Shown here: piece after piece, positions 46,745-57,908 of the stretch
Layout of the letters: every line of letters starts with the position of its first letter
Numbering within the stretch: the first letter of the stretch is position 1
Translations under genes and position numbers: made by a program
From: Spizellomyces punctatus DAOM BR117
Taxonomy: Eukaryota; Chytridiomycota; Chytridiomycetes; Spizellomycetales; Spizellomycetaceae
Reading direction: 5' to 3'
DNA length: 64,000 nt
Assembly (NCBI RefSeq): GCF_000182565.1
Contig: NW_015971550.1
Coordinates: forward strand, 172,579 to 236,578
Notes under the pieces: model-generated
What the model was told of the DNA's origin: nothing
Database searches by the model: none
What the model saw: the letters and a program-made list of their open reading frames with translations, nothing else

Positions 46745-47287
46745 AACGGTTTTAATTATTGGATATGAAAGAAAAGAGTGGGAATGGGGGAAACAGGAAA
46801 AAAGGGTTTTTTAATTGGACATACGTATTTTGGGGATCCCACTTTTTTTTTCTTTTTTCTTTTTGTATACCACGTTTTTTTTCTTATCTTTAAAAACACT
46901 TGGGGTTGAGATCCTTTGTAGTCTTGGTTCTACAAACTGTTGAGGTGGTGTGTGTGTGTGGTTTTTTGTTTTTTTTCCTTTTGTGTAATTTGAAATACAA
47001 ATGATTTGAACTTCAAGGGTTGCATCCTACAATAGTAGATAATATTATCGCTCTAGAGTTTCTGGATCTAAAGGTTGTATCCTCGGGCTTTACAAACTTG
47101 GTCATTTTCTCACTCGTTTGATCAGAGTCGACAAGATCCAAACGCAGCTAACAATGTAAAAAACAAAATGACACCGCGACGGAACAAAACCACAAGATCC
47201 TAGCCGCACACACTCCATATTGCAGCATAAATTATAGATGATACAATTACGGCCAATAGTTTAACGGGCCCAGCTTCCCCACCAAAA
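46745..47287. other. intergenic between convergent genes
   Basis: This T-rich 3' flanking sequence contains poly-T runs at 46840-46885 and a GT repeat near 46943-46965. No gene seen. Confidence 0.5.
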
Positions 47288-50278
47288 TCACTTGACAAAC
47301 CGCCCAACAACCACCGTCCTCCCACTCCCACCCAACATCCTCGCAATATCCCCAAAAACACTCGCACCAACTCCTGCACCCCGCTCATTAGCTCCACACC
47401 TCGCCCGCCGCTCAGCAATTTCAATACACGATTCATGATTCTTATCTCGCAATTTTGGATTGGCGCCCCAAGCCAACAGAGCCGCCACAGTTGTTCGCCA
47501 CCCGTTGACGACGGCCCAGTGGAGAGGGGTGCGGGTCCATGTATCCGTTGTGTGGATGTAGAGTGCTGGATTGGGTGAGGACTGCATGAGGAGGTCAATA
47601 ATGGTCGAAGGGGCGCCTCCTCTTGCGGCGTGATGAAGGGGTGTTTGACCATTATCATCCGTGTTGGAGAGGGGGTTAACGCCCTTTTTTGTTCGTGTGC
47701 AGTCGAGGAGGAGGGATACGAGGGCTTTTGGTCCGTGTTGGGAGGCGAGGTGGAGGGGTGTCGCGCCGTGGGGGTCCCGCGCGAAGGGGTTGGCGTTGTG
47801 GTTGAGGAGGAGTTGGGCGGTTTCAAAGTGAGCATTGACGGCTGCGCAGTGTAATGGGGTTGTATGCCGGCCACTATGGGATCCACCATCGACGTGGAGG
47901 TTGCGCTTTTGCAGGAGATAGTCCACAATGGTTTTTGCGCCGCGGCCAGAGGCTGTGTAGAGGAGGGAGAGATGGGTGGTGGATGTAGGTTGAGAAGCAG
48001 GGATTTGCACAATGGGTGCACTGCCCGATGAATCAAAATCGCCCAAAGCACGATAAAGGTACTCGGCAAAGTGCACCAATATCGGCCGTTTGAGCAATTC
48101 AATGGGTGCAAGGACGCCTAGTAATTCGCCAAATAACCCATCTCTCGTTTCGGTGTCCGTATCGCCGCCCTGATCTTTTGCGTCGGTCACAGCAGCGCGA
48201 TTCTTCCACAAATGAGATAACCGCTGACACGCTCGTAAAGCAGCCAGCGAGTCCCCGCCTGCTTCCATAAAGTGTGTCTGTATCCCCAAAACGCCCACTC
48301 CGCCTAGCACCTCCGTCCAGACGTCACCGACCACCGCTGTCCAACCACCCATTGTCGCACTCGCATCGTCATCAGCCTCGCTTTGAAAAACCAGTAGAGG
48401 TAACTCTTCTTTCGCTAGTACACTTCTCGCAATTTTCCCCGTTCCCGTCTTTGGTAGATCTCGTACAAATACGAATCGCGCAGGAACCATATGTCTAGGC
48501 AACGTTTCTTCAGACAGAATCCGTAGGAGCGTAGAGAGCAGGCCACCTCTTGATGATGCCGGTTCGCCGCCATCCAAATAAACATCCACATCCTGGGGAA
48601 TGCAGAATGCGACCAACTGTCGCGTCTGATGATAAATGACTGTCACGCTCGACAGCAGAATACTCGTAGCGGATGACATTAACGCATGTTCAATCTCTTC
48701 CGTTTCGATCCGTTGTCCAGAGATTTTGACCTGTGTGTCCATTCTACCGAGGAGTTTCCATCCATTCCCATCATCTCGCGCAACAATGTCCCCTGTTCGA
48801 AAACATCGACCATACACGGGATGGTTGATGAATCGTTCGGCAGTCAAGGTTGGCCGATTTAGGTATCCAAGACCTACTTGGTGTCCAGATATCCATAATT
48901 CGCCAATTTCTTTGCTATGCTCTGCAACAGGTAGCATCTCCGTGGGATCCGTGCAAGGGATTTTCTCCCAGCCATGAGGTGACGACATGATAAGGAGAGA
49001 GTTACCAGCAAGCGGTGCTCCAATATTCTTGCGACTGATTCCTGGGCGGAGGCGGCAGGCTGTTTGATAGACACAGCATTCTGTTACGCCATATGTGTTG
49101 AGTAGGACTACCTGTTCTGCCCAGGTATCTACAACCGACTGAGGTGTAGGTTCCCCTCCAAGGGCGATGACCTGTAACGCCGGCAAACCCTTGGGTCCAT
49201 ACCCTTGAAGCGTGCCAAAAAGCGCCGGAGTGGTGAGGACATGCGTTGACTGTGTACTAGACAGACAATGAAACAACGCAGTAAAGATAGTGGTCCGTGG
49301 AGCCAACGCGACGGTTGCACCGGCTATCCAGGCTGAGATGAAATCACCCAGAGATGGATCAAACGTGTGAGAGGAGGCAACGAATATGGTGCTTGAAGAA
49401 TTAATTTGATGAGCAGTGTTTTTGGCGTGAGAGTACGACGTTAGAGATGATCGGCTAGTGATGCATCCTTTTATGATAAGCTTACGTTAGGTCTGTCGCT
49501 ACCAGGCAGAAAGGTCACTTGTTAATTACCTTTTGGTCGACCCGTACTTCCACTCGTAAAATAAATATGCGATACATCGGCTCCAGTACAGGTTGATCCT
49601 GCTACCGCTTCATCATCCTCCCCACAGTTCTTCATCTCATTTGTCAGAGCGTCCAATGTCACACACCGCCCCGATTTCCGTCGTTCGCTCTTTCCCACGG
49701 CCTCAACAAGTTTTGCCCGTCCCGCGTCATCTTTTGCGATAACAACATCAGGATCTGTGTCGTCTATGATGTAGTGCAGGCGGGGATCGGTTGCGTCCAT
49801 CGGAACTAACGCTTTTGATAGCGTTTGTTGAATACATTGCTACTTGAATTCACTCTGGGCAGATATACGTACCTGCTTTCGGAGAGCACAGTAGCACCGC
49901 GAGCATAAGTATCGGAAGCATGATTCCTTCATCCACCAGAATTCCAACTGTTCCCTTCCAAACAACACAGTGTCAATGTCTAAACGTTTCCTATTCATAC
50001 CAACATTCACAAAGCCGACCTTTCCGATACTCATGTCCCACATTTGTCTCGCTCTGCTCCAGTAATTTTCCCAAGATCGTTGCAGTTCTCTTGGCTTGGC
50101 TCCATACTTGTTGATAGGTCAACCGTTTCAAGACTTTGTCCGGTTCGCGGGACGGGTCATACCACAATAGAGCAGTAGCGTTCGGACAGCGGCGTACCTG
50201 TGCTGCTATGTGCTTGGTTGGACAGGTATCGTTTGGAATGGTGTGCGGGCTTGGATGTGTGCAATCATTCGTCGTCAT
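47288..50278 (-). CDS. adenylation-PCP-ankyrin fusion (AASDH/ACSF4-like A domain)
   Basis: Four exons (50042-50278, 49873-49954, 49530-49811, 47288-49467) give 926 aa. Residues about 1-580 are an AMP-forming adenylation domain: A3 loop YFTSGSTGRPKG near 190, VASSHTFDPSLGDF, VIALGGEPTPQSVV, LLNTYGVTE (A5), FRTGDIVARDDGNGWKLLGRMDTQVKISGQRIE (A7-A8) and KTGTGKI (A10 lysine). A carrier domain follows with FMEAGGDSLAALRACQRL, whose Ser would take phosphopantetheine. From about 690 to the end lie ankyrin repeats (TPLHCAAVNAHFETAQLLL, TPLHLASQHGPKALVSLLL, TPLHHAARGG, TPLHWAVVNGW). There is no condensation, thioesterase or reductase domain. The A domain most resembles AASDH/ACSF4, which carries a PQQ-type propeller instead. 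Substrate unknown. Confidence 0.85.
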
Positions 50279-50541
50279 TGGTATCTCTATTGGTAGTTTA
50301 CGTTGGGTGTCCCAGATTTGGACCACTGGAGGTAGGTAGCAACGCGGTTGCTAACACAATTCGTGAGTGGTTATATTCCATAGGTATGTACTGTATCAAC
50401 AGCTTAAACATCGAAAGAAAGGCTTTCCACCCAATATGTGATGAATTGCCGTCAAAGGCGCTATGCATATACAAGATACAAAATGATACATGATGCAGTC
50501 TACTCATCTAAGACTCCTATGCTACTCCTAAAGAAAATATA

Positions 50542-51259
50542 TCAAACTGTAAAGCCATGCCCAACAAGACCGTCCAGGGCAGACTTACCTTTCTTCCTAT
50601 GAACAATCTCGACCCCCAACAACTTTACAAACTCTTTCAAAAGGGATTGATGACCCGGCCAAGCAGGCGATGACACCAAGTTACCATGCACAATCGCATC
50701 AGTTGCTGGCACTTGCTTATACTTTCCACCAGCCAGTTCAATTTCGGGAGCACAAGCCGGGTACCCCGTGCACTCTGTTCCCTGCAATACCTTTGCAGCA
50801 GCCAAGATCTGCAATCCATGACAAATCGCCGCAACAGGTTTCTTCGCGGCAAAAAACGCTTTGACGATCTCCAGGACTTTCTGATTCAGTCGCAAGTACT
50901 CTGGCGCCCGTCCGCCTGGCACAAAGAGTCCGTCATAATGCTCCAGCACAACAGAGTACAAATCCGCGTTGACTTGAAATTTGTGTCCCGGTTTCTCCGT
51001 ATAGGTTTGGAAGCCTTCGAAATCGTGCACGGCTGTAATGACCGTTTCTCCGGGTTTTTTGTCTGGACAGACAGTATCAACTTTGAAACCAAAGGCTTCA
51101 AGGGCTTGGTAGGGGACCTAGTATACCAAAACCGAACTTGCGTGAGTATCTTTGCGTGCGCTTACACCAAGTGCCAACCCTCCCCAAGTAGAAACATACC
51201 ATAACTTCGTAGTCCTCGACAAAGTCACCAACAATCATGAGAATCTTACGCTCAGACAT
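50542..51259 (-). CDS. DJ-1/PfpI family protein
   Basis: Two exons (51200-51259, 50542-51117) give 211 aa. [20 protein letters not shown] starts the flavodoxin-like fold; [16 protein letters not shown] and [15 protein letters not shown] carry the conserved Gly-Gly and the nucleophile Cys in the AICHG elbow, followed by His. The spacing matches plant DJ-1D and bacterial PfpI/YhbO proteins, reported as glyoxalase III or deglycase-like. A stress or aldehyde-detoxifying role is likely. CACGTG (51301) lies 42 bases upstream of the ATG. Confidence 0.9.
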
Positions 51260-52182
51260 GTTTATTCAATCTTTACTCGATAATGGAAGAACAAGGGGAA
51301 CACGTGTAGCGATGAAGATGTGTAGAAATGTTTTGCGAGCGAGGCTCTCCAACTACGAAAATGGTACGTCCCAGATCATTACGTACAAAGCTGTGACACG
51401 CGACTGTCAGTTTGCATTTTGCAGAACAAGCCGGACTTCCGGCAAATGTCCGAAAGCCTGCTGTGCAATTTCTTTTTCTTTTTTTTTTTTTTACATCGGT
51501 CTCATACGGATAAGATGAAGAAGAAAAAATAATGTCAAAAATCTCGGCTCTCTGCCAAAAAAAAACGATATGGGCTGAAATGGATTATCAACACGGTTGA
51601 ATAGTTTGCCGCGATGAAAACTGCATGGCCAAAAAGATTAGATCTGTCAAGAGACACGACGATGAAAAAAAAGCCGACATGTCAACAAAAGCTCAAGCAG
51701 ATTCCTGGTTCAAAAGATGATGATAAGGTCAGCACGCTAATGTCCCTACAGGCTTGTCAAGTATTGTGACATATCGGGTGCTTCCTACTCGACTAGAACC
51801 AGGCTTACCCCATCATTTCCTTTTCTGAGCTACCTTTGGCTTTGCATTCATTTCAAGACGATTTGAAACAAAACATTACGCAAGTAGCTCCCAAAAATCT
51901 TGCTAAAGTATAGTATTGATTCGATGGGATTATAGCATCATTGATGCAAGTGGCACAATGATGTTAACCACGACAAAGTCCGGGTCAAATCTCGGCTCAG
52001 AATAACTTTGAGGAAGGTAACATTGAAACGAGCTAGATTATGAACAAAATATCGTCGGCAATATCATTGCCGACGACAACCGTGAACCAAATATAATGAT
52101 TTTTTATAGCCTCTTACAATCCCCAAAAAATAACTGTACATCCTCCCAAATAATGCCACTCATCGTAACAGCTAACTACATG
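51260..52182. other. intergenic
   Basis: This lies between two minus-strand genes. It has poly-T (51479-51492), CACGTG at 51301 in the DJ-1 promoter, and AT-rich sequence with short inverted stretches (near 52050-52080, tcgtcggcaat/attgccgacga). No ORF with coding character. Confidence 0.45.
52054..52078. terminator. inverted repeat, possible hairpin downstream of a gene
   Basis: CGTCGGCAAT, then ATC, then ATTGCCGACG forms a 10-bp perfect stem with a 3-base loop in a gene-free stretch about 100 bases downstream of the zinc-finger gene stop (52183). In eukaryotes this is not a canonical terminator. It could be an RNA 3'-end structure or a chance palindrome. Confidence 0.3.
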
Positions 52183-53768
52183 TCAAGCACTGCCAACCTC
52201 GACGGCATTAGCTGAGCCGTTTTCCTTCTTGTCGCTACCTCCATCAATAACCATCTTTTCCGTATCGTCTTCAGGTAATGCAAAGCTTCGTTCACTGATA
52301 TGCGGCTTGTTGAAGACGACGGATTTGTTTTTCCACCGCCCATTGTTTCCACTTGGCTGCCCCATGGAAGGCGAGTCTTTTTCAACGGTTTCAACAAACT
52401 TTTTAGATTTGAAGACAGGTATTGGTGTAGATCTTGACGGATGCTGGAAGGCGCAATTGGGGCGCTGTGGACCGTGATGAGATTTTGACAACAGTGACGC
52501 ACTAATATTTTTGAAGCTTACCTGGCAGAAAGGTTCAAATTTACACACCGTCCCCGAGGTAACTTCCGTACTAGGCGTTTTTCCAGGTACCATACTGAAT
52601 ACGTTAACGCTTCCGTTCTTGTGCAAGCTTTTGTGTAAAAACGGACATCCAGGTTTTGTGCAGTTGGGATCGAATCGGCAGAGAGGCTTGCCCGCGTGTC
52701 CCATGCTATGATGTCCGGGAGGGTGCGTGAACGAACATCCTGGTCGCATGCATTGGACTCCAAATTTACAAGCAATTGGATATTGATCAGTGGGATGAAC
52801 GTACAGACATTGGTTCCCTTTCGGACATGAAGGAAAGGCGCGACAAGGCTGCGTTGGATGCCAAAAAACGCAATTCGAGCCCCTCTTACAATGTGGCCAA
52901 TAAGTGCATCGCGTGGGTGTGGTTTCGCTTGGTGTACTCAAGGGACGAAGTTGATTTCCTGGTCGACGGCCGGCAGATCCATCTACTGTAACCGTGAATG
53001 TCACATTCTCGTCTCCTTCCTGTTGCCCATTTTCCATTTTCGACAATTTGCTTGCTCGAAGCCCTTCAGTCGACGCCTCTTCGTCCTCGTCCAAAGGTCG
53101 TCTAGTATCCCTCGATGATTCCCGACCTCTTTTACGTCCATTAGAACGTGTCTCCCGTACGTCGTCAGCTGCCTCTTGAACTGCTCTCACAAGTAGGTGA
53201 GCCGGATTGCCTCTTGTCTCACGACGAGGATGTTGTTCTTGATCATCTATCAGATCGCGCACATTAGCCTCTTGAATGGGGAGCAGTCCATTGTCTATCC
53301 ACACCAACCTAGCTCCTCGTCTGAGCGCACATCCAAGTTGATGACCATGTCTTCCTCATCGTGCGTAGTAGTTGCATCCGCTTGGGGTGTCACTGGAGGG
53401 GCCGCTGACGCCGTATAGTTGCATATCCATTCGCTCACTGTGGTCGCAGCATCGGGCATGTTCATGACTGAATTGGCAAAACAAATGTCAAAACAATGGC
53501 GCCGGGCATAAATACTGAAGACAAAACAAAACGTGCCTTCTGCAAAGTCTGCTTTCAGTTCATCTTTGCTTTTTCCAGCCTGCACTAGTACTGCAGCATA
53601 TTCAGACATGAGCTCAACATTCTCGCCTGGGAAATTCTCTGAGAGATAGCTCTCAAAGTCCACCTGTCGAGGACAAAATACATGTCAGAAGAGGTGCCAA
53701 CGAAAAGATCGGAGATTTTAGATCTGGGTATATACCTTGAAGCGTTCTACCCCTCTAGATTCGGCCAT
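52183..53768 (-). CDS. ZC3H14: Nab2/ZC3H14-like poly(A)-binding CCCH zinc-finger protein
   Basis: The start is ATG 53768 (MAESRGVERFK, exon 53736-53768). Next is an exon at 53537-53663 (PWI-like N-terminal helical domain, VDFESYLSENFPGENVELM). Then come an exon from 53467 and the finger exons (52522-about 53308, and 52183-52464). Five closely spaced CCCH fingers are visible: CTYWPHCKRGSNCVFWH, CRAFPSCPKGNQCLYVH, CKFGVQCMRPGCSFTH, CRFDPNCTKPGCPFLH, CKFEPFCQRPNCAFQH. This is the poly(A)-RNA-binding array of Nab2/ZC3H14, which controls poly(A) length and mRNA export. An acidic/basic linker has NLS-like KRGRE. The exon 2 donor looks like GC, and the frame changes near 53300, so the middle of the model is unsettled. 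Confidence 0.85.
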
Positions 53769-54762
53769 TATTGAAAGGCAAAAGGTCAATCAGATAGCGG
53801 TGTTGAGGACAGGGTGACGACGTCGGGCGGAGACACTGATTGGAGCAAGACAAATCAAGAAACTTGGGGTGTGGGGCAAACCAAAATATCTGGTGGTGAC
53901 TCGAGACATGAAGCAAATCACGTGGTTTATTCTTACATAAGCAACACCGAAATATCCTACTCTGTCGGTCGTCTTGGCTTTGGATAAGGGGATCTGCAAA
54001 TTCCCTACTTGGCGAAATGGTGGGTACTTGTCAGTCTGGTATATCGTACAGTTTCGGTTGGTGTCGATCTTGGTTACCGATTATATGCTGGCACGGTCTT
54101 TGCCGGAATATCATCGACGTTTGAAATACCGCCATGTTCAGGCACTCAAGCAAGGACCTTAATAAATTTTCCGTATTTCGTAGGTTTATTCATATTTTCC
54201 AGGGAGCAGCTCACCTTGATTTATACTTTTGTTGCCCCTGGACTTACAAAGTTACCTTGTCGGATATCGCAAGTCGAGTGACTGCATGCTTATAGCTAGT
54301 TTTCTGAAGGGAAGCAAGACGCCACTAAAAGTCATGTCTGCTCCAATTGTTTATTCAATCCCTTTTATTGCAATGGTCATCCAAGTTTATTTTATCTAGC
54401 AGGCGGTAGCCTCGTCGTAGATCCGTCAAATATCATTTAGTCATAGAGAAATTCTCCGTGCCCTACGGTGCATATTTTTGCAGAAGCATGTACCCTTTGT
54501 TTACGTCTGACCCCTTGATCTGGTACCTAAATGCGTTCATCGATCATAGTTATTGAATGCTAGGATGGGACCAAGCGAGGGTCAAGATCGACCGTGGCAG
54601 GGCGTTGGATTTATTTAGTTTGCCTCAATCCCGTATAGCAGATTTGGTGTATTTGACATTCTTCCAGGGGAAGAACCACGGACAGCCAGCCTTTTCTGGG
54701 ATAACTCGAAGTCTATTGGCGTGCGAAATCTTCCCCGTTGCGTAATTCGAAGAGTGTTGACG
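53769..54762. other. divergent intergenic interval
   Basis: A 1-kb gap between the zinc-finger gene (minus) and the ERICH3-like gene (plus). It holds CACGTG at 53919, about 150 bases before the zinc-finger ATG. Short ORFs are present without coding character. No RNA gene recognised. Confidence 0.45.
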
Positions 54763-57596
54763 ATGGCCTCTGAGGAAAGCACGCACGGGGCAGACCGGTC
54801 CAAAACATCTTCACCCTCATCTCTGCCGCCACTCACCGAGCAACAACAGAGCGACAGGCATGTTCGTCTTCTGGAACCCGATGGCTATGCAAGTGACGGC
54901 GATCAAAACTGGAGTCAAAGCCAGTCCGAAAATGTCCGTGGGTGGCCACAGCGCCCACACACTGCCGGAGGTCAACGCCATGTCGACAAGCATCCGCATG
55001 CCTCAAAGAGTAGCAGATACTTTAGAAGGGTTGTAAAGAGTGGTGATGAGGAGATTATGAGCCCAAAAGAACAGAGGAGGTAAAGCTATCAAGGATCAAA
55101 TGCCTGTTATTGAAAAAGCCAACTGATCGGTTATTGTAGACTGTGGTCTCACCAATCCCTTCGTGCTCGAGAACGTACTTACGATGTCAATCTTGTGACG
55201 ACTCACATGCCACTCTATGAACCATTGTTGGACGAGTATCTCGCAGACTACTTCAACAGCCCAAAGATTCGAAAGCACTTGGTCAAGCTCGGCCTGGTGG
55301 GACCTGTGATCCATGTGCTATTGTTGTCTGACACTTTTATTCATCATTTTGATTATATGTGTGCGCCCAACGCATTCATTCAGGTTGACGATGAAGGGAA
55401 CATCATTGACTCAAGGCAGTTCAAGTGCAATCAGATCCGTCTCGACAGAATGGAGCATGAATCACAGATTATGAAAAAGATGGAGGAGAGGGAAATGGAC
55501 CGAGCTGTTGAGGTAAAGTCTCCAGTCCCTTGACGACCAAATCGTTTCAAAAAACTCAGTCAATGTACATTTTGGGCAGACTGCTATTCGCCAACAAAAT
55601 GAAGAAGACAAGACTCCCCGATCACAGAAACTCAGGAAGACTGTGGTAAGTGTGGTTTATCACCGTCGTCGAAACCATGCACCACGGACCACTGATCAGG
55701 CATCAACACACGCAGGAGGCACCACATTCAAGTCTCCCTTATCCAGATTTTCTGGCGCATTATCCTTCAACCATGACAAGAACAGCTTTGCTCTACTCGG
55801 AAAAACCTGCTCCACTTACCACAGCTGAGCAAATGGTTGTCGCAAAACTTAAGCAACAAACGCCTCGTAAATTGAAAGCGTTGGGCATCAGTCCGGCTCA
55901 ATTACATGATCGCGAGATTCATTCACAAGAGGTAGCCAGGAAAGAACGAGAGGCGATATGGAAAAGTGGTCCTACTGCGTCTCGATACCGTAAGGACCAC
56001 GGTGGCACTGAGCCACCACCTCTAAGACAACAAAAGAAACAGACAATGGCACCTGTCCTGAACGGTGACAGTTGGAACCGAAACGCAGGCCAGAGAGACG
56101 AAGATGAGGAAAGCCTTTCGCATCTCTTTGATGTCGCCAAGCGGGAATACAAGGAGGGGAAGTTGGAAGAGGCAGAAAGTCACATTCGCAAGATCTTGCA
56201 CAAAGTTGAAGAAAAGGAAGGCAAGCAAGCATGGCAAGGCCAGGAGCGAACAGAGGATAATCTTCCCAAGGGATTATTCGCGGACGACAGGGGAAGCTCT
56301 ACAGAGAGCCCGAATCTCTCACAGGTAATTCTTGACAAAGATGTCCTGCGAACACGTTCAGGTCGATCCACACCCTCCACGCCTCGACACCGTGCTCTGC
56401 GCCCCAAATCTGCACGACCAACCCGGCAGTCTCATTTTCCGGTCGCGACAGATTTCAGCGACTTTGATGCTGGCAGTGAAGGTGGATATGAATCCGACGG
56501 AGATGTATTCTTATCGGATGAGCTGGACCCACATGCTCTTGCTGGAACTGGTAGTAGGAATGAGAATTCCTTGTCAATGACGGAAGATGTCGAAGGCATG
56601 CTTCAGGAGGTTGTGGAACAGAGTACGGTCCCTCCTGACCCGGTGACTGATGAGAGGAATTCAGACTTGCAGCAATATACGACCAAACATGCCGACGAGC
56701 ATTCAGGTAGTATGGACCTGGCGAGAAACGTGGCCTTGCCCCTCAGTAGACCCATGAGTGCCAAAGATAGTAAGAATGCGCTGAATGGAGCAACGAAATC
56801 GTCACCCTACGCACAGCCTCAAAGTCGAACGGCATCTCGTGCGGCTAGCGTATCGAGTTTAACAAATGGACAAAATACCGGCAAGATGTCCAGAGCGGCA
56901 AGTGCGACTCTAAATAATGCGCCGGATGGTGTTGCGTCGCCTCTGGTGCAGCGAGGTAGCCTTCCTGCATCGCGAACTAGCTTTTCATCACAGACCGCAC
57001 CACAAATACGCAGTAGGGAATTCAGCACCGGCATTCTGAAAGCGATCAACAACAAGAATGGCGATGAAAATGAGCAACCGTTCGGACGAACAAACAGTGC
57101 GAATTTTGCTGCTGGGATACCCCTTCCTGAAAGTCGACCAATGAGTATCGACAACTTGAAGCAAACCAATGGGATTCGTAGTCGAGAGCAAAGTACTGGT
57201 ACACTTCAAAAGGACAATCCCCATCATAGCAGCCAAAATATCAAAGCCATCGACCAAGCCCCTCCATCCCTTCCTCGCGATGAAGTAACCTCAGCGAAGC
57301 CAATGAGCCGCACCGCGAGCGCTATATCACTCCACCGACAAATATTCAATCGCTCTGCAAGCGGGAATACACTGGACGTTATGGTCCAAGCAAAGAGCCA
57401 GCAGTCCCTTTCCGGGGCCCAGGTACCCAGTGCGTATGGGATCAGCCAAGATGGAAGGCCTTTGAGTCGAACTGGTAGCGCGCAGAGTGTGAAGGCGATT
57501 TCAAGTCGACCGCAGAGTGCAAAGAACGTGCAAAGAACATCGCAGGCCAATAGTCGAGCCCAGAGTCTACAAGAGCTGGCTATAAACAGTTCTTAG
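54763..57596 (+). CDS. ERICH3-like ciliary protein with SRxxS-repeat tail
   Basis: Five exons (54763-55079, 55140-55296, 55384-55512, 55580-55645, 55716-57596) give 849 aa. After a disordered N-terminus, residues about 120-200 read MPLYEPLLDEYLADYFNSPKIRKHLVKLGLVDDEGNII, then a helix (RLDRMEHESQIMKKMEERE). This corresponds to the conserved N-terminal block of animal ERICH3 (YFNxxxIRxHL...GxI). ERICH3 is associated with primary cilia. The long tail is disordered, with a helical patch (FDVAKREYKEGKLEEAESHIRKIL) and many SRxxS-type repeats (SRTASRAAS, SRPMS, SREQSTG, SRTGSAQS). The ERICH3 call rests on that one block. Confidence 0.75.
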
Positions 57597-57908
57597 AGGT
57601 AGACCAGTGTAGACGAATTTTGCTTGGCTTAACCTATGTGAAATTCTGGTTTTTGTAATGTACTCGCTTGAATTTTGTCGAGTAGACCGGGAATGGTGTG
57701 GTTGTAGTGGAAACTATAATCGCAAGCATCTAGTCCTTAAAGATTTTTGAATGTATGTGGCTTTTTGACACTTGGTCCTGTTGTTCCCAATCTCCGTTGC
57801 CCTCTATATTCAATATAGATGTTTGTTCATAAATTTGAGAAGAACATAGCAGTCGACAAAGATGGCTATTTCTTGCATATGCATCAATGTCAAAACGAAT
57901 CATTTGAA
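57597..57908. other. intergenic between convergent genes
   Basis: A 310-base AT-rich 3' flank with no ORF. Nothing recognised. Confidence 0.5.

Noticed and set aside
47200-48111. Long minus-strand ORF overlapping the ankyrin region in another frame
   Set aside because: It is a shadow of the ankyrin exon, with Pro/Ser/Thr-rich low-complexity content.
52054-52078. Hairpin as a bacterial-type terminator or CRISPR-like repeat
   Set aside because: The host is eukaryotic and only a single copy is present, with no repeat array; kept as a low-confidence inverted repeat.
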